Assembly: GCA_051453625.1 (NCBI GenBank)
Contig: JBOZIK010000001.1
Coordinates: 202,431,492 to 202,495,491, forward strand
DNA length: 64,000 nt
DNA from: Welwitschia mirabilis
Lineage: Eukaryota; Gnetophyta; Gnetopsida; Welwitschiales
Reading direction: 5' to 3'
Within the stretch, counting starts at the first letter, position 1; each line of letters starts with the position of its first letter. The translations under genes were made by a program, and so were the position numbers. Under the pieces are notes generated by a model, which saw only the letters and a list, made by a program, of their open reading frames with translations, had not been told where the DNA came from and made no database searches. Below are positions 22,136-34,532 of the stretch, piece by piece.

Positions 22136-24579
22136 ATGAATGAGGCACTAGAAAAAGATTTTATGCTTAAGATGGGCCTTGGAGTTTTAAAAAGTATGAA
22201 AAGATATTTGCACTTATCCTTGGGCAAGATAAGATGCCATTTATCATTCATAATCAAATGCAGATTCTAAAGATTATTAAATCACATATCAGCCTTATGA
22301 AGAGAAAGATCGATAAAGTATTACCATCAAATCATTTTCAATCTTGCCACTACTCACTAGAACTAGTATTCTAACTATACATGTTCTTGATATGCTTGAT
22401 TATGGGTAAACCTGATCTCTAAATCTTCTATCTAGATTTAACTACTTGCGACCTAACACACTTATTTTCATTACTTTAAGAAATGAATTGATCAAGGTAA
22501 AGAATCCTTATTTTAGCCATTTTTATAACTCTACTGTGGAATAAAAGATAAGAGATTTATTTTTAATACTAAAAGCTTAAGATTACCAAGGAGAATGGGT
22601 CTAAAGATTGTTATTACTAATTCCATTAGGCTTTCAAGAAAGATAGCCTTTAACTATATGTAATTTCTTCTAAATATGTTGGATGACATGATAACATTAA
22701 AAATAAAAAAAGGAAGAACTTATAAGTAATTGTACCCTTGAGATTGTTACTTACCCAAGAAAAAGCATAAATCAATGTCAAAGATAGAATAATGCAATAA
22801 ATTAGTGATTTCTTTATGTATCATTTACATAAATCTATCTTTGAAAGGGCCTTTAGCAACTTTATGTTAAAGAGAAACTTACAAAATAACTAAAAATTTC
22901 ATATTAGTTATGAAATCAAAAAAGTTTACTTATTATACCGATCCTGACAATGACATTTCTGGATAAACTAAAGGTTTCAAGCACAAGAAGATGTCATCCT
23001 TTTTTCAAACTATTATCAACTATATCTTGTAGTTAAACAAAGATGATATAGGAAAAGGTAGTTCTAAGTTAAGCAAATGAAAAAAACTACCCCCTACAAT
23101 TGCAAAACGCATGCTCATAACTATTTTAACTTTGACATAAAAGGATGATTAACACTAAGGTGATGAACATGATGACCAATGGGCGAGCCTTGATAAATAA
23201 TGCACTAGAAAACATAATACTTAGGATGGGCCTTGGAGTTCCAAAAGTATGAAAACATTGTTTACACTTATACTCAATCTCAGTAAGATTTGAATTATTC
23301 TTATAACCAAATCCATCTTTTGAAGATTGTTAAATCACATTCAAGCATTATGAAGAGAAAAGTTGATAAAAGTGTTGTCATTAATCCATTTCCAATTTTT
23401 ACACCACTCTTTAGAATGGATGTTCTATTCATTCATTCATCAAAGTATTCTTAATATGTTTGATTTATGGGAAAATATGATCTCTAATTCTTCCATCTTG
23501 ACTTAAAAAATTGCCATCTAATACATGGATTCAGATTACTATAATAAATGAATTAATCAAGATGAATCAGCCATACTTTAGCTATTTTGTTAAGTCTATT
23601 ATGGAAATAAATGATAAGAGGTTTATTTTCAATACTAAAACTTGAATACCACTAAGGGAAACTGTCTTGAAGACTGTCATTACTATTTTCATTGGGCTCT
23701 TAAGAATCATAGATTTTGAACTTTATGCTAGCTCTTCCAAATTTTTTAGAAGATATGAGAACCTAGAAAAAGAAAAAAAAAATTAAGAAAACATTTTTAA
23801 GTAATTGCACCTTCCAAAAATTAGTTACATATTCCTTTAAAAAACATAAATTAAAGTTAAAGAGGAGAAGAATCTAGTAAATTAGTGATTTATTTGTGTA
23901 GCATTTTCATAAGTTTATCCTCATAAGAACCTTTGGTAGCTTCATATTGAAAAATATTAAACAACATAATTTAAATTTTCATACTAATTGTAAAATCATA
24001 AAAAGTTTCTTTATTATACCAAACCTGACAGTGACATTTCCAAATTAGGTGAGCAATTTCAAACAAGAGAATATGTCATTTGTTTTTCATACTATTATTA
24101 ACTATATCTTGAAGACAAATAAAGTTTGGATAGAAAAATGTTGTCTTGAGATTAGAAAATGAAAGAGCTATTCCTAAATCCTATAGCTAGAATATAATCC
24201 CAAAATACATGCTAAAAGTTTTCTTACCTTTAACAGATATGACAAATAGGTTAATTGACATAAAAGTGATGAAGATGATGATCAATGGACAAGCCTTAAT
24301 TAATGAAGAACTAAAATAATATTCTATGCTTAGAATAATCCTTGAGTTCCAAAAAGTATGAGAAAGTTATTTCTACTTACCCTTAAGCCAGGTGTGATCC
24401 CATTTATTATTCATAACCAAATGTAGATTCTAAATAAACCACATTTAACCGTTATAAAGAGAAAAGTTGATAAAAGTCTTACCATTAAGCCACTTTTAAT
24501 CTTCATATTACTTCTCAGAAGTAGTATTCCAACTATGCATCATCAAAGTGTTTTTTAATATGTTTGATTATGAGAAAAT

Positions 24580-24858
24580 CTAATCTCTAAATCTTTCATC
24601 TAGATATAAAAGCTTACATCTAACACATGGATTCCCATTCTCATAAGAAATGAATTGACCAAGGTGAAGAAGCCCTACTTTGAGCATTCTATTAACTTTG
24701 TTATAAAAATAAATGAACAAGTGTTTTATTTTTAATACTAAAAACTTGAAACCATTAAGAATAATAGTTTTGAATAATATCAATGTCAATTCCATCAATA
24801 TTTTGATAAAGATAGCCTTTAACTTTATGCTAGCTATTCTGAATTTGTCAGAATACAT
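24580..24858 (-). pseudogene. LINE RT C-terminal ('thumb') segment, array copy 3
   Basis: A 92-residue stretch without stops on the minus strand includes LNGFKFLVLKIKHLFIYFYN, then 'KVGLLHLGQFISYENGNPCV'. This resembles the segment after the RT palm in L1-like elements (Trp-Asn..., 'I-x-N-K-x-x-x-Y', then a 'hydrophobic-LxxxxGxFxSYE' block). It lies just upstream of the zf-RVT in the unit, which is the correct order. Confidence 0.55.
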
Positions 24859-24880
24859 GAAAACCTTTCATTTAAAATTT

Positions 24881-27800
24881 AGCACAACAGAAAATAGGGT
24901 TAGTCCAATGTATCCTTCTTGTCCTTAAGAGGACTGAAACTTTCCATTAGAAAAATAGTATCTAAATAAGACTTTTCAGGATTCATCACATTCTAAAGAT
25001 TAGATTAAAGAAGAAAACATTTAACTTACAAATAAAGAATTCTTAAGCCATCACACTCTTTTATCTACTGACATGTATTTGAAGTGACATGGTTGAAAAC
25101 TTTTCAACTATTTCAATTACCTTATAAATAACAGTGAAAATTTTATTTATGGAATTATAGCAAGATATGAAATGATCCATAAAGAAAGCATAATAAAGCA
25201 GAATAGCAATAAGAATATGAAAATAGATGACAAGCCTTACAATGGACCCCAAATCCAAATAACTTTTTTTATTAAAATAAAATAAAATACAACAAAGGTA
25301 GTTTATCAAAGTCATAAAATGAAGCTTAAGAGCTCTAGTAAGACGTACTAGACATTCATGCTTTATGAATTGATTTCAATACTTAATCTCAAACTTACAA
25401 TTTGCAACTTGAATTATTATGTCTTAGGAAAGGAGGGAAAAGTCTACTAACTATGAAAAAAATTACAACTACTTATATGCTAAAGATAATCTAAAAATCA
25501 CTAGATTTTCTAAGAAAGAATACTGTTGTAAAGAGTGGAAAGAGGCCCTTTCCCTTATGTCTCCCTTATTACCAATAGTAACAATAACTTAATTTCTACT
25601 TGGCTCTTCAAGGCTTCTTCCAAACTTAAAAATTAAAAATAATAAAACATTTATCTAAATCTAAATATATCATTAAGCACTTGTTTAAATTAAAGCTCAG
25701 CATAGGAATAGGCATCATTCTCTTTTAAGTTCTAGCCATTGGTCCAAAGCCATATTCATCCATAACTTAAAGTTTTTTCACTTTATAAATAGCATTTTTG
25801 AATGCCCTGTGCATGACATTATCTAATTTGTTTACTTATTTATTCTTAGAAAAATATTTAAATATCATTTTATTACCAATCTACTTTTTGGAAGGAGTTC
25901 TTTACTTTAAGAATTACTCCAATAAATTACTAGCATATTTTTATCCTTTAGAAATATTTTTATTTTATTTTAATTTCTTTTTCTTAGTAACTACTAAACA
26001 TTCATTGAAAAAGTAATCTTTATAGTGATAAAAATGACATGAATTGGATAAATTAGAGTAGATAATTTTCTAATTATAATCTTTACTAGTTTCTTAAAAC
26101 AAATGTTTAGATGAGATTTACATCTATCAAGTATTATGTATGGTTCATACCATAAATGGATAAACCATTTCCTTCATAGTAAATATGACTAGTTTCATGA
26201 ATAGTATCACATTTAAAATGTGAAAAACTTAATAGGAGATTTAGAAGCTCTGAAAAAGGTGACACTTTCCAATGTTCTAGTGAAATAAGATCAAACTCTT
26301 AATACTATTTATTTTCTATCAACATAGCATGATTATAATGAAAATAAATTAAATATCATCAAGTTTTAAAAGAATAAATAACAAATATTATCAAGTTTAT
26401 AAAGAATCAATAACAAAGAGTAGTAACTTGCATGAATGGTTCTAATTCTCATATAATACCACACGTTATTAACATTATTTAAAAATCTACTTGACCTTGA
26501 TAAATATCTATGGATTCAAATATATATATATATATATATATATATAGTATGAAGAAATTACAAATGCAAGTATTTCAAATAAATCATTTAGAAGAACAAA
26601 ATCAGGAATAGACTCAGAATTAGCTTCTTTACATTTACCTTGAGGATAACGTTCCTAGGTTTTTTTAGTGGCATCTTGAGTCAATTAAATTGAATCTAAG
26701 TTTACTATAAATATAATTCTTATTTCTTTCATCCACCTCTTGGATGTCATGTGTTGATAATTATTTCATTTAATATTTAGACTTTAGTCATAAATTATAA
26801 TGAAAAATTAACATGCTTAATATTGAGTTAAAATTTAAAAGGTATTTTGTTTAAAACCTTTGTGTAATTTTGTTGAAGCTACTTATATGTCAATAAGGGG
26901 ATATGAGGCCATTTTTGAACTTTTGCTAGCAGTAATTACTCCATGACCCACAAGCATCCAAATAAAGAATAACATAACATGGGTATGAATAGCCCTACAA
27001 AACACAAGTTGCAACCTCTAAATTGAAACTTCATTCATTTATTATTCTAATTTTACTATGGTTACTTAGCAAATGTGGGTAAGTAATGATAAAGTAAAAT
27101 CAATATTTTCACTCCCAAGATTTATTGGTACATTTCATAGTAATTATATTTAAGGGAAAAATTAAGAAAGCAACAAGCAATGAAAAAGTGTTAAAGTTAT
27201 CTTAGATTAAGTGAATCATACATAGAATTCCACAAACTAACCTATTCTCATATAATAAAAATTTATAATATTAATTCATTAGCATTAAAGAATTAGTTCA
27301 TGTATTATAATGATCCTACTTGTATAGTATTTAGCATTTAAGTAAGACGTTCAATCAAATTTATCCTACCAAAGGTTATTTTATTTAGACTAATCAAAAT
27401 TGTTCATATTTTAGGTTTACCACTCTAGCTAATGGTCAAATTTCAAGTTTTCCATGGAAGGATCTATGTTAAAATTAAGATGACAAATGTTAGTGATTAT
27501 TTATCCTTAAAGTCTCTTAAAATTAGTTTTGTCTAGCTAGTTGGTTCTCTTCTTTCTTTATATAATATAAATCTAATAAAAGAGAGAAACCACTAGAAGA
27601 AGAACATAATTAATATTTAGAAATCACGCTTCTTTATAAAATATTGAGGATTTTATTTTATTTCTTTTTCTATTTCTTTAAGTTAAGAAAATCTCTTTTT
27701 CTTTTTCTTTTTCTTTTTCTTTTTTCTTTTCTTGTTTAATTGGGAGGGTGAAGGGGGTCAATTTATCTAGTTGTCTCAATTTTAAAAGAACTAAGTCATT

Positions 27801-28491
27801 ATATATAAATTTTTAGTTATTTCTTTTATACCTTTTTTATTCTACCATACCTTGTTTAGAATTTATTCACATGAAAACATCTCATTTATAAATCAATTAA
27901 TGTTTTCTTCTTCTATACTAGTGCACAATTTTGTTGTCTTTTATTTTTATACTAGCACACAATTTTGTTATCTTTTGGATGTTTCTAAAAACAAAAGAGC
28001 AGTTTCATATATTTTAAAAAGTAAGAAAATTTTAGAAAGCATACTAATCCTAAGAATTACATGATTAATGAGACATAGACAATAAAATAAAAGATTTCTT
28101 TTTTAACTTTTAATTGAGTATTGTCTCATAAAAATATATCTTAGCCATTTAAATTTTTTTGATTTAGTTTATGTTATTTCTAATAAAAGTGAAAAATCTT
28201 TTAAAAAAATGAAAAAAAAGAAGAAGAAGAGGAGGAGGAGGCATCTTAGAAGCATATGATTTTAAGACATACTTTAAATTAAAATGGCAAATAAAGAAAT
28301 ACATTAGATCTATAACATGCTAGAAGCTATATCTTACCATTAAAAGAAAACTTTAACTTTAACCAAGAATATAATAAACTCTATAAGAACATTTTTTCTC
28401 ACTCTAAAAAACAAAGTTTATATCTTTATGATAGAGATATGAATTAATCCAATGAATACATCCATACAAAGAAGTTAACATAGTTGTAAAT
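24881..28491. other. AT-rich intergenic DNA with simple repeats
   Basis: No gene is recognised in about 3.6 kb. A (TA)13 run is at 26521-26546. A pyrimidine-rich (CTTTTT)n tract is at 27694-27735. A purine tract running from (GAA)n into (GAG)n is at about 28211-28240. Two copies of ACTAGTGCACAATTTTGTT / ACTAGCACACAATTTTGTT at about 27918 and 27951 mark a 33-bp duplication. The sequence has the look of very old repeat DNA. Confidence 0.6.
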
Positions 28492-28509
28492 GTAACAAGC
28501 TGAATCAAT
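28492..28509 (+). repeat. LINE target-site duplication, left copy
   Basis: GTAACAAGCTGAATCAAT. It matches 34515-34532 at 17 of 18 bases, directly after the poly(A). This shows the element's 5' end is at 28510 and that insertion was by target-primed reverse transcription. Confidence 0.92.
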
Positions 28510-28892
28510 CCTTAAGGGGAAATTTTCCACAAAGGTTAATTAAGTTTCTAGCTTGAAGAAAGGAGCGAAGTAGAGTGAAGTAGATGAAATAGTAAAGCTA
28601 GGGTTTTGCTTCAAGAAGTACAGCAAGAGCTATCACAGTGATGTGAAGGGCATTTCTGGCACGTATTCAACACTTTGGTGTGTTCTCTCTCTTCTGTGAT
28701 TGCCTCACGCTAGGATTGTTTTTGCTATCATTAATATTTGGAGCTCATGTTAAGGAGATTTTTAGTGCAGCACATCTTCAATGCATCCTCTTGTTAACTC
28801 CTCAGTGGAGCATTCTACCCAAAAGAGTGCAATAGAATATGCTTAGACCTCATGTTAATTTTCCTATCCTTGAGGGGAGAGCTTTAAATCAA

Positions 28893-30052
28893 TGACTCAC
28901 AAACGCCAAAAACCTAAAAGAATAGGCTTAAGTGGATTTGAGGTGTCTAAGTTAGTGGAAGCTCATCTGGCATTTGGTTCTACAATGGAAGCAGAATCCT
29001 CTGGTATAAAATCTTATGCAAATTTGATAGGGGAAAACAACTCTTAAAGTTTTCCCAAATTGGATTTTGGCTTCAAACGGAATGGTAGCACCTTCCATGC
29101 TAAATTGCTTATAAATTACTTAAAGCATTCAGAAGCCCAATTCAGGAGCAGACTTAATTGAAAAGTTCCAATCCTCAGGAGTTCTTCCCTTAATAGAAAA
29201 AGTTTTCTCATGATGTGATCAGAGATTCGCAATAAAATGTAATGTAATCCATCTTTAGGATGAACTGTTGCATTTTATTTTTTATTTGGAAAATGATATG
29301 AATAAGGTTTTGGTAGAAGACCCTTACTTTTTTTGCCAAAGAGATCTAGCTTTAACAAAATGAATTCTTTTTATTCTTAATAAGCCCTCCATCTTTGAGA
29401 AGATTCTGATTTGGATTCGTATTTCAAACCTTCATCTAGAATATGACACCCTGATTTTTTTCAAATAATTTGGAGATATGTTAGAGGAATTTGTTAAACT
29501 TGATAGAAATATGGATCTCATGGCCAAAATGGCAACTGCTAAAATTTTTGTTTATATGAAACCAGAAAATTTCCATGTAAATAAAATCCTCTTTAATACT
29601 ATGTTGGGGGGAACAATCTTCAACCTTGAAATTGAAAATCTTCCTATATAATGTCAAAAATGTGGAGAACATGGTCACACAATGGAAAAATGCAACAAAA
29701 AAAATGAAAAGATTTAAAGGATTTATTGGTAGGAAGTTAGGAAAAATAACAAAAAGAAATTATCTTCAATATCGAACAATGAACCCATCACACAAGTAAA
29801 CAAGTATGATATCCTCTTAGAAGAAGAACTAGAACAGATGACAGAAAAGAAAATAGAAAAATATTATGACAATGTTGAACAAGAAGGCACAGAGCATGTC
29901 CACATCGCATTGATCTCGGATCCAACAATTCACTTGCAACAACAGTCACAAATGGATATGGAACAAGGGAAAGATCTTAAAGATAGTGGAAATAGCCTTG
30001 ATGAGTGCATGGTGGACATACCGATAAATAAAAAAAATGGAAAACTAGGATA
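28893..30052 (+). pseudogene. LINE ORF1: DUF4283-like domain plus CCHC zinc knuckle
   Basis: A start MTHKRQKPKRIGLSGFEVSK fits the position. Downstream, with frame changes, come 'VLVEDPYFFCQRDLALTK', 'ILIWIRISNLHLEYDTL' and 'ATAKIFVYMKPENF', which match the DUF4283 pattern (...GPWFI..., '+VWVRLPNLP...', 'RVCVE...'). Then the knuckle CQKCGEHGHTMEKC lies at about 29652-29695 (CX2CX4HX4C). The C-terminal part (29838-30052) is a 71-codon polar stretch rich in Gln, Asp and Lys. ORF1 proteins bind element RNA. At least three stops or frameshifts are present. Confidence 0.85.
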
Positions 30053-30151
30053 AACAGATAGAAGGTTAAGAATGAATACCCGAAAAGGCAAGATTGAAAA
30101 AGAGATAAAGGAGGACATCCGAGATGATAAGCAATTTCAACTCTCCTTTTC

Positions 30152-30760
30152 ATGATTATTCTCTAGAATTACAGAGGCCTTGGGAATGACTAGAAATTTT
30201 TTAGCTTTAGAGTCTTTTAAAGGAATCTCTAGTTTCTATGTGTCTTCTTCAAGAAACAAAGCTGAATTCTTTAAAAACTAGTTGTTTTTATGCAAAAGTT
30301 TTTTAGTCTTTCATATTAGTACCAGGTATAGATGCAAAAGGGGAATTGATAATCCTCTAAAAGCATGGTAACATATCTACTGTTAGCAAGAGTAACAGTC
30401 ACCTTATTGTGGATTGGATTTTTAATGATCAAAAGAAAAGAATCGCCAACTTTTACAGGCCTCAAGAAGTTGATCAAAGACTCTAATGCCTTCAACACAT
30501 TATGTTAGATTCTTCAAATATCATTATGGGTGACTTCAATCAAATTCTTAATCCTCATAAGAAGTTTGGTAATGTTCCTATTCTCTCCACTAGCCTCAGA
30601 GATTTTCCACTTCACAGTGCTTTCTATATTTAGAGTAATCCCAAGAAAAGTGAAAATCTTGTTATGTCAAAAATTGATAGATGTTTAGTTAAAAAATCTA
30701 ATGGGCATTTCTTTCTCAAAGAAAAAGCTAGATTTTTTCCACTTATAAGCCCATAATCCT
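30152..30760 (+). pseudogene. LINE ORF2 endonuclease domain (APE-type), broken
   Basis: The ATG at 30152 starts MIIL, stop, NYRGLGN, equivalent to the usual 'ILSWNCRGLGN' opening of plant LINE ORF2. Later come 'LLQETKLNS' (the QETK catalytic Glu region, about 30244-30275), 'IANFYRPQE', 'IIMGDFNQILNPHKKFG' (GDFN motif, about 30515-30565) and 'SKIDRCLV' (S-x-ID-R motif). These are the ordered motifs of the apurinic-like endonuclease that nicks the target. The frame changes several times. Confidence 0.85.
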
Positions 30761-31349
30761 CATGATGAACTTCCATCAAAAGAAGTCTCTCTTCTATTTT
30801 AAGGACTCCTAGTTAAAAGATCCAAACTAAATTGATGTGATAAATCATATTTGAAATACTCCAGTGAAAGGTAATGCTACTTACAGATTGTTTCAAAAGC
30901 TCTAAATTTTAAGGCATGAATCAATTATTTGAAAGAAATGGTTAAATGATTCCTTTAGAAACACTAATAATTAATTATTAGAGGAGTTAAGCATTATCCA
31001 AAATCTAAAGGAAACCATCAGTTTTGATTCAACTTATGAAAATAATCTTATCTTTCAAACTCATGATATATCTTACAAGGAAGGAACTTACTAGAAATAG
31101 TAATTTAGAATCTAATGGCTTAAACAAGGGGATCACAACATGAAATTCTTCTTCAAAACAGTAAACAAAATAGGTAGAAAATTAGTATTTAGTGAAGTAC
31201 ATCCACAATGTGTTGCACATCTAATGCTCAGATTGCTAATTCCTTCATTGATTATTTTCAGAATTTGTTTACAAAGAAGTCGGTGGTACTCAGCAGTGTC
31301 TGAGTTGATCCTTCTATCACTACAGAATATCAATGTTATAGAGGTAAAA

Positions 31350-32440
31350 AGTCACAGAGGATGAAATTTGAAACACCATCCACTCCATGAAAAAGAATAA
31401 AATGTCAGGTCTTAATGGCTTTGCTATAGAGTTCTATCAGACTTTTTGGGATGTTATCAAAGTTGATGTTTGTGATGCAATTCAGAAAATGTTCGAGAAA
31501 GGTACTTTCTACAAATATTTTAATGGCACTCTTCTCACTCTTATTCCTAAAATAGAAGATTTAAAAAGTCCTCACTAATAAAGACCAATCAATCTTTGCA
31601 ATATTTTCTATAAGATTTGCACTAAGATTATTGCAAATAGGTTTAAAGTAATTCTCCTAGATATGGTCCTCCTATCCTAATATCGTTTTTTTCAGTAATA
31701 GATATCCATGATAACATAATCCTCACTAATGAAATTCTTCATCTATATCATAGAATACATAATCCTACAATGTTTCTTAAGCTTAATATAGCTAAAGTAT
31801 TTGATACAATCTAGTGGAAAATAGTAGACTATGTGTTACAGGAACGTGGTATACCCACGTTATGTAGGTGTTTCATTCACTTTTATATCTCGATGACAAC
31901 CTTCTCTATTATGGTAATTGAGAAGAGATACAACTAGTTTTATGGCATCAGTGGCCTGCATCAAGAAGACCCCCTTTCTCCCTATATTTTTGTTCTTATA
32001 ATGGGTTTCTTAGCCTGTCTCTTCATTTAGAATCAGAATCAGATTTCTGCCACTGATCTTGCTCTTTTATATCCCATCCTTTAATTCATAGATGACACTC
32101 TCCTCTGTCTACACTTAAAATTCCCTATGTCAAGGCATACTCACAAGTTCCATGATCTCTCAGGTCTAGCAATAAATTGGCACATATCTAAAACTCTTCC
32201 TCATCAATACTCCTCAAGTAAGGAAGATAGCTATATCTTAAGTTTTCCAGTGCTCGCAAGCCATGTTTTCTGATGTCTATCTTGATCTTTCTTTTGACTC
32301 AGATTGGATTACTGATAATAGTTGGCCTTCTTTGGTGAGGAAAATTATAGCTCAGTTAACTAGATGGAAAAAGAAATTTTTATCAACTGTAGGATAAGTT
32401 CTCGTTGTCAGATCTTACTTAGTAAGTATGAATATTTATC
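31350..32440 (+). pseudogene. LINE ORF2 reverse transcriptase domain, broken
   Basis: Motifs occur in order. 'MKKNKMSGLNGFAIEFYQTF' (K-x-PG-x-DGF equivalent, 31387 on), 'TLLTLIPKIED', and after two stops 'RPINLCNIFYKICTKIIANR'. Then 'LKLNIAKVFDTI' (DKAFD equivalent, with D to N change, about 31779-31812), 'GLHQEDPLSPYIFVL' (GLRQGDPLSP equivalent), 'FIDDTLLC' (catalytic FADD equivalent, about 32086) and 'DLSGLAINWHISKT'. Both Asp residues of the xDD box survive, but stops make it inactive. Confidence 0.9.
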
Positions 32441-32899
32441 CCACTAGTTGCTTTTCTATAACTAATAAGTATGTTAGCATAGTAAATAACATTATTTAAG
32501 ATTTCATTTGGTTTAGTTGCAAGTCTCACAATAAGCTTTACTTTATAAACTTTAATTAAATCATCATGCCAAAGAAAGCAAGTGGTCTAGGCATTAGAAA
32601 AACTATGAATATAAGCAAATGTATTTTTAATAAGTACTACTATATATTTTTGTCTGATAACAATATTCTCTAGATCAAATTCTTCAAATAAGATTATGAT
32701 AATAAAGCAAGCCATTCTACTTTTTGGAAGCACATTATCCATTCTACCAAAGAGGTTTGGCCTCAAGTTTATGAAAATCAAACTTTTCCTATCCATAATG
32801 GCAAAATTAGCATATTATTTATTTACCATAATTTTTTTGAGTATGATTATAAATGGAAGAAATTGTGGAAGCTAAATATCCTAGAGAAAATTAAAATNN

Positions 32900-33060
32900 N
32901 NNNNNAGTATATGTTGAAAGGATATACTCCCATAGCAGATAAGCTTATTCAAAGAAATTTAAAAGTTGATCAAGATTGTCCAATGTGTGATGAAGATAAT
33001 TAGTCTCAAAATTACCTTTTCATTTAATGTTCTATTATGAAAGATCTCTAGAAGGGGCTA
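32900..33060 (+). pseudogene. LINE ORF2 zinc-binding domain (zf-RVT)
   Basis: Plus-strand 'YTPIADKLIQRNLKVDQDC', then PMCDEDN, a stop, and 'QNYLF' match the zf-RVT layout (L-x-R-x-L-x-x-D-x-x-C-x-x-C ... H-x-F). It follows RT at the expected distance. An 8-N run sits just before it. Confidence 0.8.
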
Positions 33061-34506
33061 AATATCTCTCCTCCTTCTCACATTAGCTTGGATACCTTGA
33101 CATATTTTAGGAAAAATGCATTCATGGAAGCATAGATGCAACATTATGTTTCAGCAGGAAAAATTATCCATCCCAAAGTTGAAATTCAAAATTATTAAAT
33201 AGATTAAGGAATTAGATCAAATCCAAATCTATAAAAATCATGAAAGCTCAAACCCTGCAAATAGAATCGTGCTCGATTTGTAAGAAAATTCACAGTAAAG
33301 AGCATCTAAAATGCACTAGAGAGGAGTGTTTGAATTTCTCCCAAGCATCTGCTATGACAAAAACATGCCAGAAGACATGGAAAAGGCTCTGAGGATCAAA
33401 ATTGCTAAGCATAAGGCACTATTGCATCATAAGCAAAGGTGGGATTCTGTTCAAGTAGTTGGATGGGATTCTTATATTCTTAGCCTTAGAGGATATGATT
33501 CTNNNNNNNNNNGAATAATAGATTCTCTTGAATAGGTAACACTACCATTTTTATTGATATTTCATCTATTTCCATTCACACAAGTCCACAAGAAATAAAG
33601 TTGAAAAGGGGAGTCCTAAAGGCTTTCATTATTTTTCACTTTGAGAGATTAATTAGGAAAAACCTTAGAAATATAGGAGGAAGCTATAGAAGGAAGGATT
33701 TACCAAGGCCATTTCATTCTTGGGTTGTTTAATCATGAAATAATTTACTTTAGAGGGTCACTTTGGTAAGATCAATAAGCTACACTTCATTTTCTTGCTA
33801 TCATGATGGAAGAGTTTTAAACAGATCTATCTTTATTTCTCTCTGACTCTTTCCACTACTCCCTCCAAAGCTGTAAGATACACCATGAAGGATTGATTTG
33901 GTTGCTTTATCAAAGAAAATATAGATTAATGTGGGTGTGTTAGCTTAGTAAGACATCCTAAGAGGACTTGTGCAAAAGTCATTTCTGTGGGATCCACCAA
34001 AGTNNNNNNNNNNNNNNNNNNNNNNNNNNNNNNNNNNNNNNNNNNNNNNNNNNNNNNNNNNNNNNNNNNNNNNNNNNNNNNNNNNNNNNNNNNNNNNNNN
34101 NNNGGATCCACCAAAGTATACAGAATATGATGAAGAGCATGGCCTCCCCATGCCCTCAAGATGAACTAACGACGCACTAAACACAAAACAGACAGAGCAG
34201 GAGTAGTATGAAGAAGAAGCTGTGGATGAGGAGGAATAGCAAGAAGAAGAACATATTGAAGAGGAAATTGAACCGATGGCTCCAACTATGGCCCAAATGA
34301 TTATCGGTTTATTGTAAACCCCTTGGGGTATGGTAACCCTGAATCTCTTTCTGATTGGAATTGGGAACCTAGGTTGACAAAATTAGATGTTGATGTTTGA
34401 GGGTTTGAATACCAGAGAGACTTCTGCCATGCTTGGAAATCTAGCTCTTAAGCTTTGTTGTAAATATTCCTTTTTTTGAGTTAATATAATCTATTTACTA
34501 TTTCTT
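33061..34506 (+). other. Long 3' part of the LINE, possible extra coding and UTR
   Basis: About 1.4 kb lies between zf-RVT and the poly(A), longer than an ordinary plant LINE 3' UTR. Two overlapping frames near 33240-33535 look protein-like. One has ESCSICKKIHSKEHLKCTRE followed by ECLNF, a Cys/His-rich pattern. The other has DKNMPEDMEKALRIKIAKHK and 'WDSVQVVGWDSYILSLRGYD'. A strongly acidic Glu-rich segment (EEEAVDEEE and EEEHIEEEIEP) lies at about 34208-34278. The end TTAATATAATCTATTTACTA before the A-run is typical of plant LINE tails. The 100-N run at 34004-34103 is flanked by the same GGATCCACCAAAGT on both sides. Confidence 0.5.
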
Positions 34507-34514
34507 AAAAAAAA

Positions 34515-34532
34515 GTAACAAGTTGAATCAAT
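34515..34532 (+). repeat. LINE target-site duplication, right copy
   Basis: GTAACAAGTTGAATCAAT directly follows the A8 tail and matches 28492-28509 except for one base. Confidence 0.92.

Larger units (their letters stand above)
21705..24880 (-). repeat. Tandem array: three copies of a LINE 3' segment, about 1.08-1.09 kb each
   Basis: Landmarks recur in the same order three times. CATTTACATAAAT(G/C)TATCTTTG occurs near 21731, 22821 and 23901 (diverged). GATGGGCCTTGGAGTT occurs near 22171 and 23226, with a mutated form near 24330. An AAGATAGCCTTTAACT-type block occurs near 22640, 23710 and 24805. Copies differ from each other substantially, so the array is old. On the minus strand each unit carries the end of a LINE reverse transcriptase followed by its zinc-binding domain. 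Copy borders are approximate: 21705-22800, 22801-23880 and 23881-24880. Similarity stops at about 24870. Confidence 0.9.
28510..34514 (+). mobile_element. Full-length LINE (non-LTR) retrotransposon with target-site duplication
   Basis: Plus strand: 5' UTR, ORF1 with DUF4283-like domain and CCHC knuckle (about 28893-30052), ORF2 with endonuclease, reverse transcriptase and zf-RVT (30152 to about 33060), a long 3' part, and an A8 tail at 34507-34514. It is flanked by GTAACAAGCTGAATCAAT (28492-28509) and GTAACAAGTTGAATCAAT (34515-34532), an 18-bp target duplication with one difference. Three N runs lie inside (8 N at 32898, 10 N at 33503, 100 N at 34004), so the true length is uncertain, about 6 kb. 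Many stops show it is inactive. Confidence 0.9.

Noticed and set aside
25061-25315. 84-codon minus-strand frame
   Set aside because: Composition is what AT-rich DNA gives by chance (Ile, Phe, Tyr, Leu rich), with no motif and no neighbours of the same kind.
27694-27735. (CTTTTT)n tract as a possible CRISPR-like or structured array
   Set aside because: Simple sequence repeat without spacers, in a plant genome.
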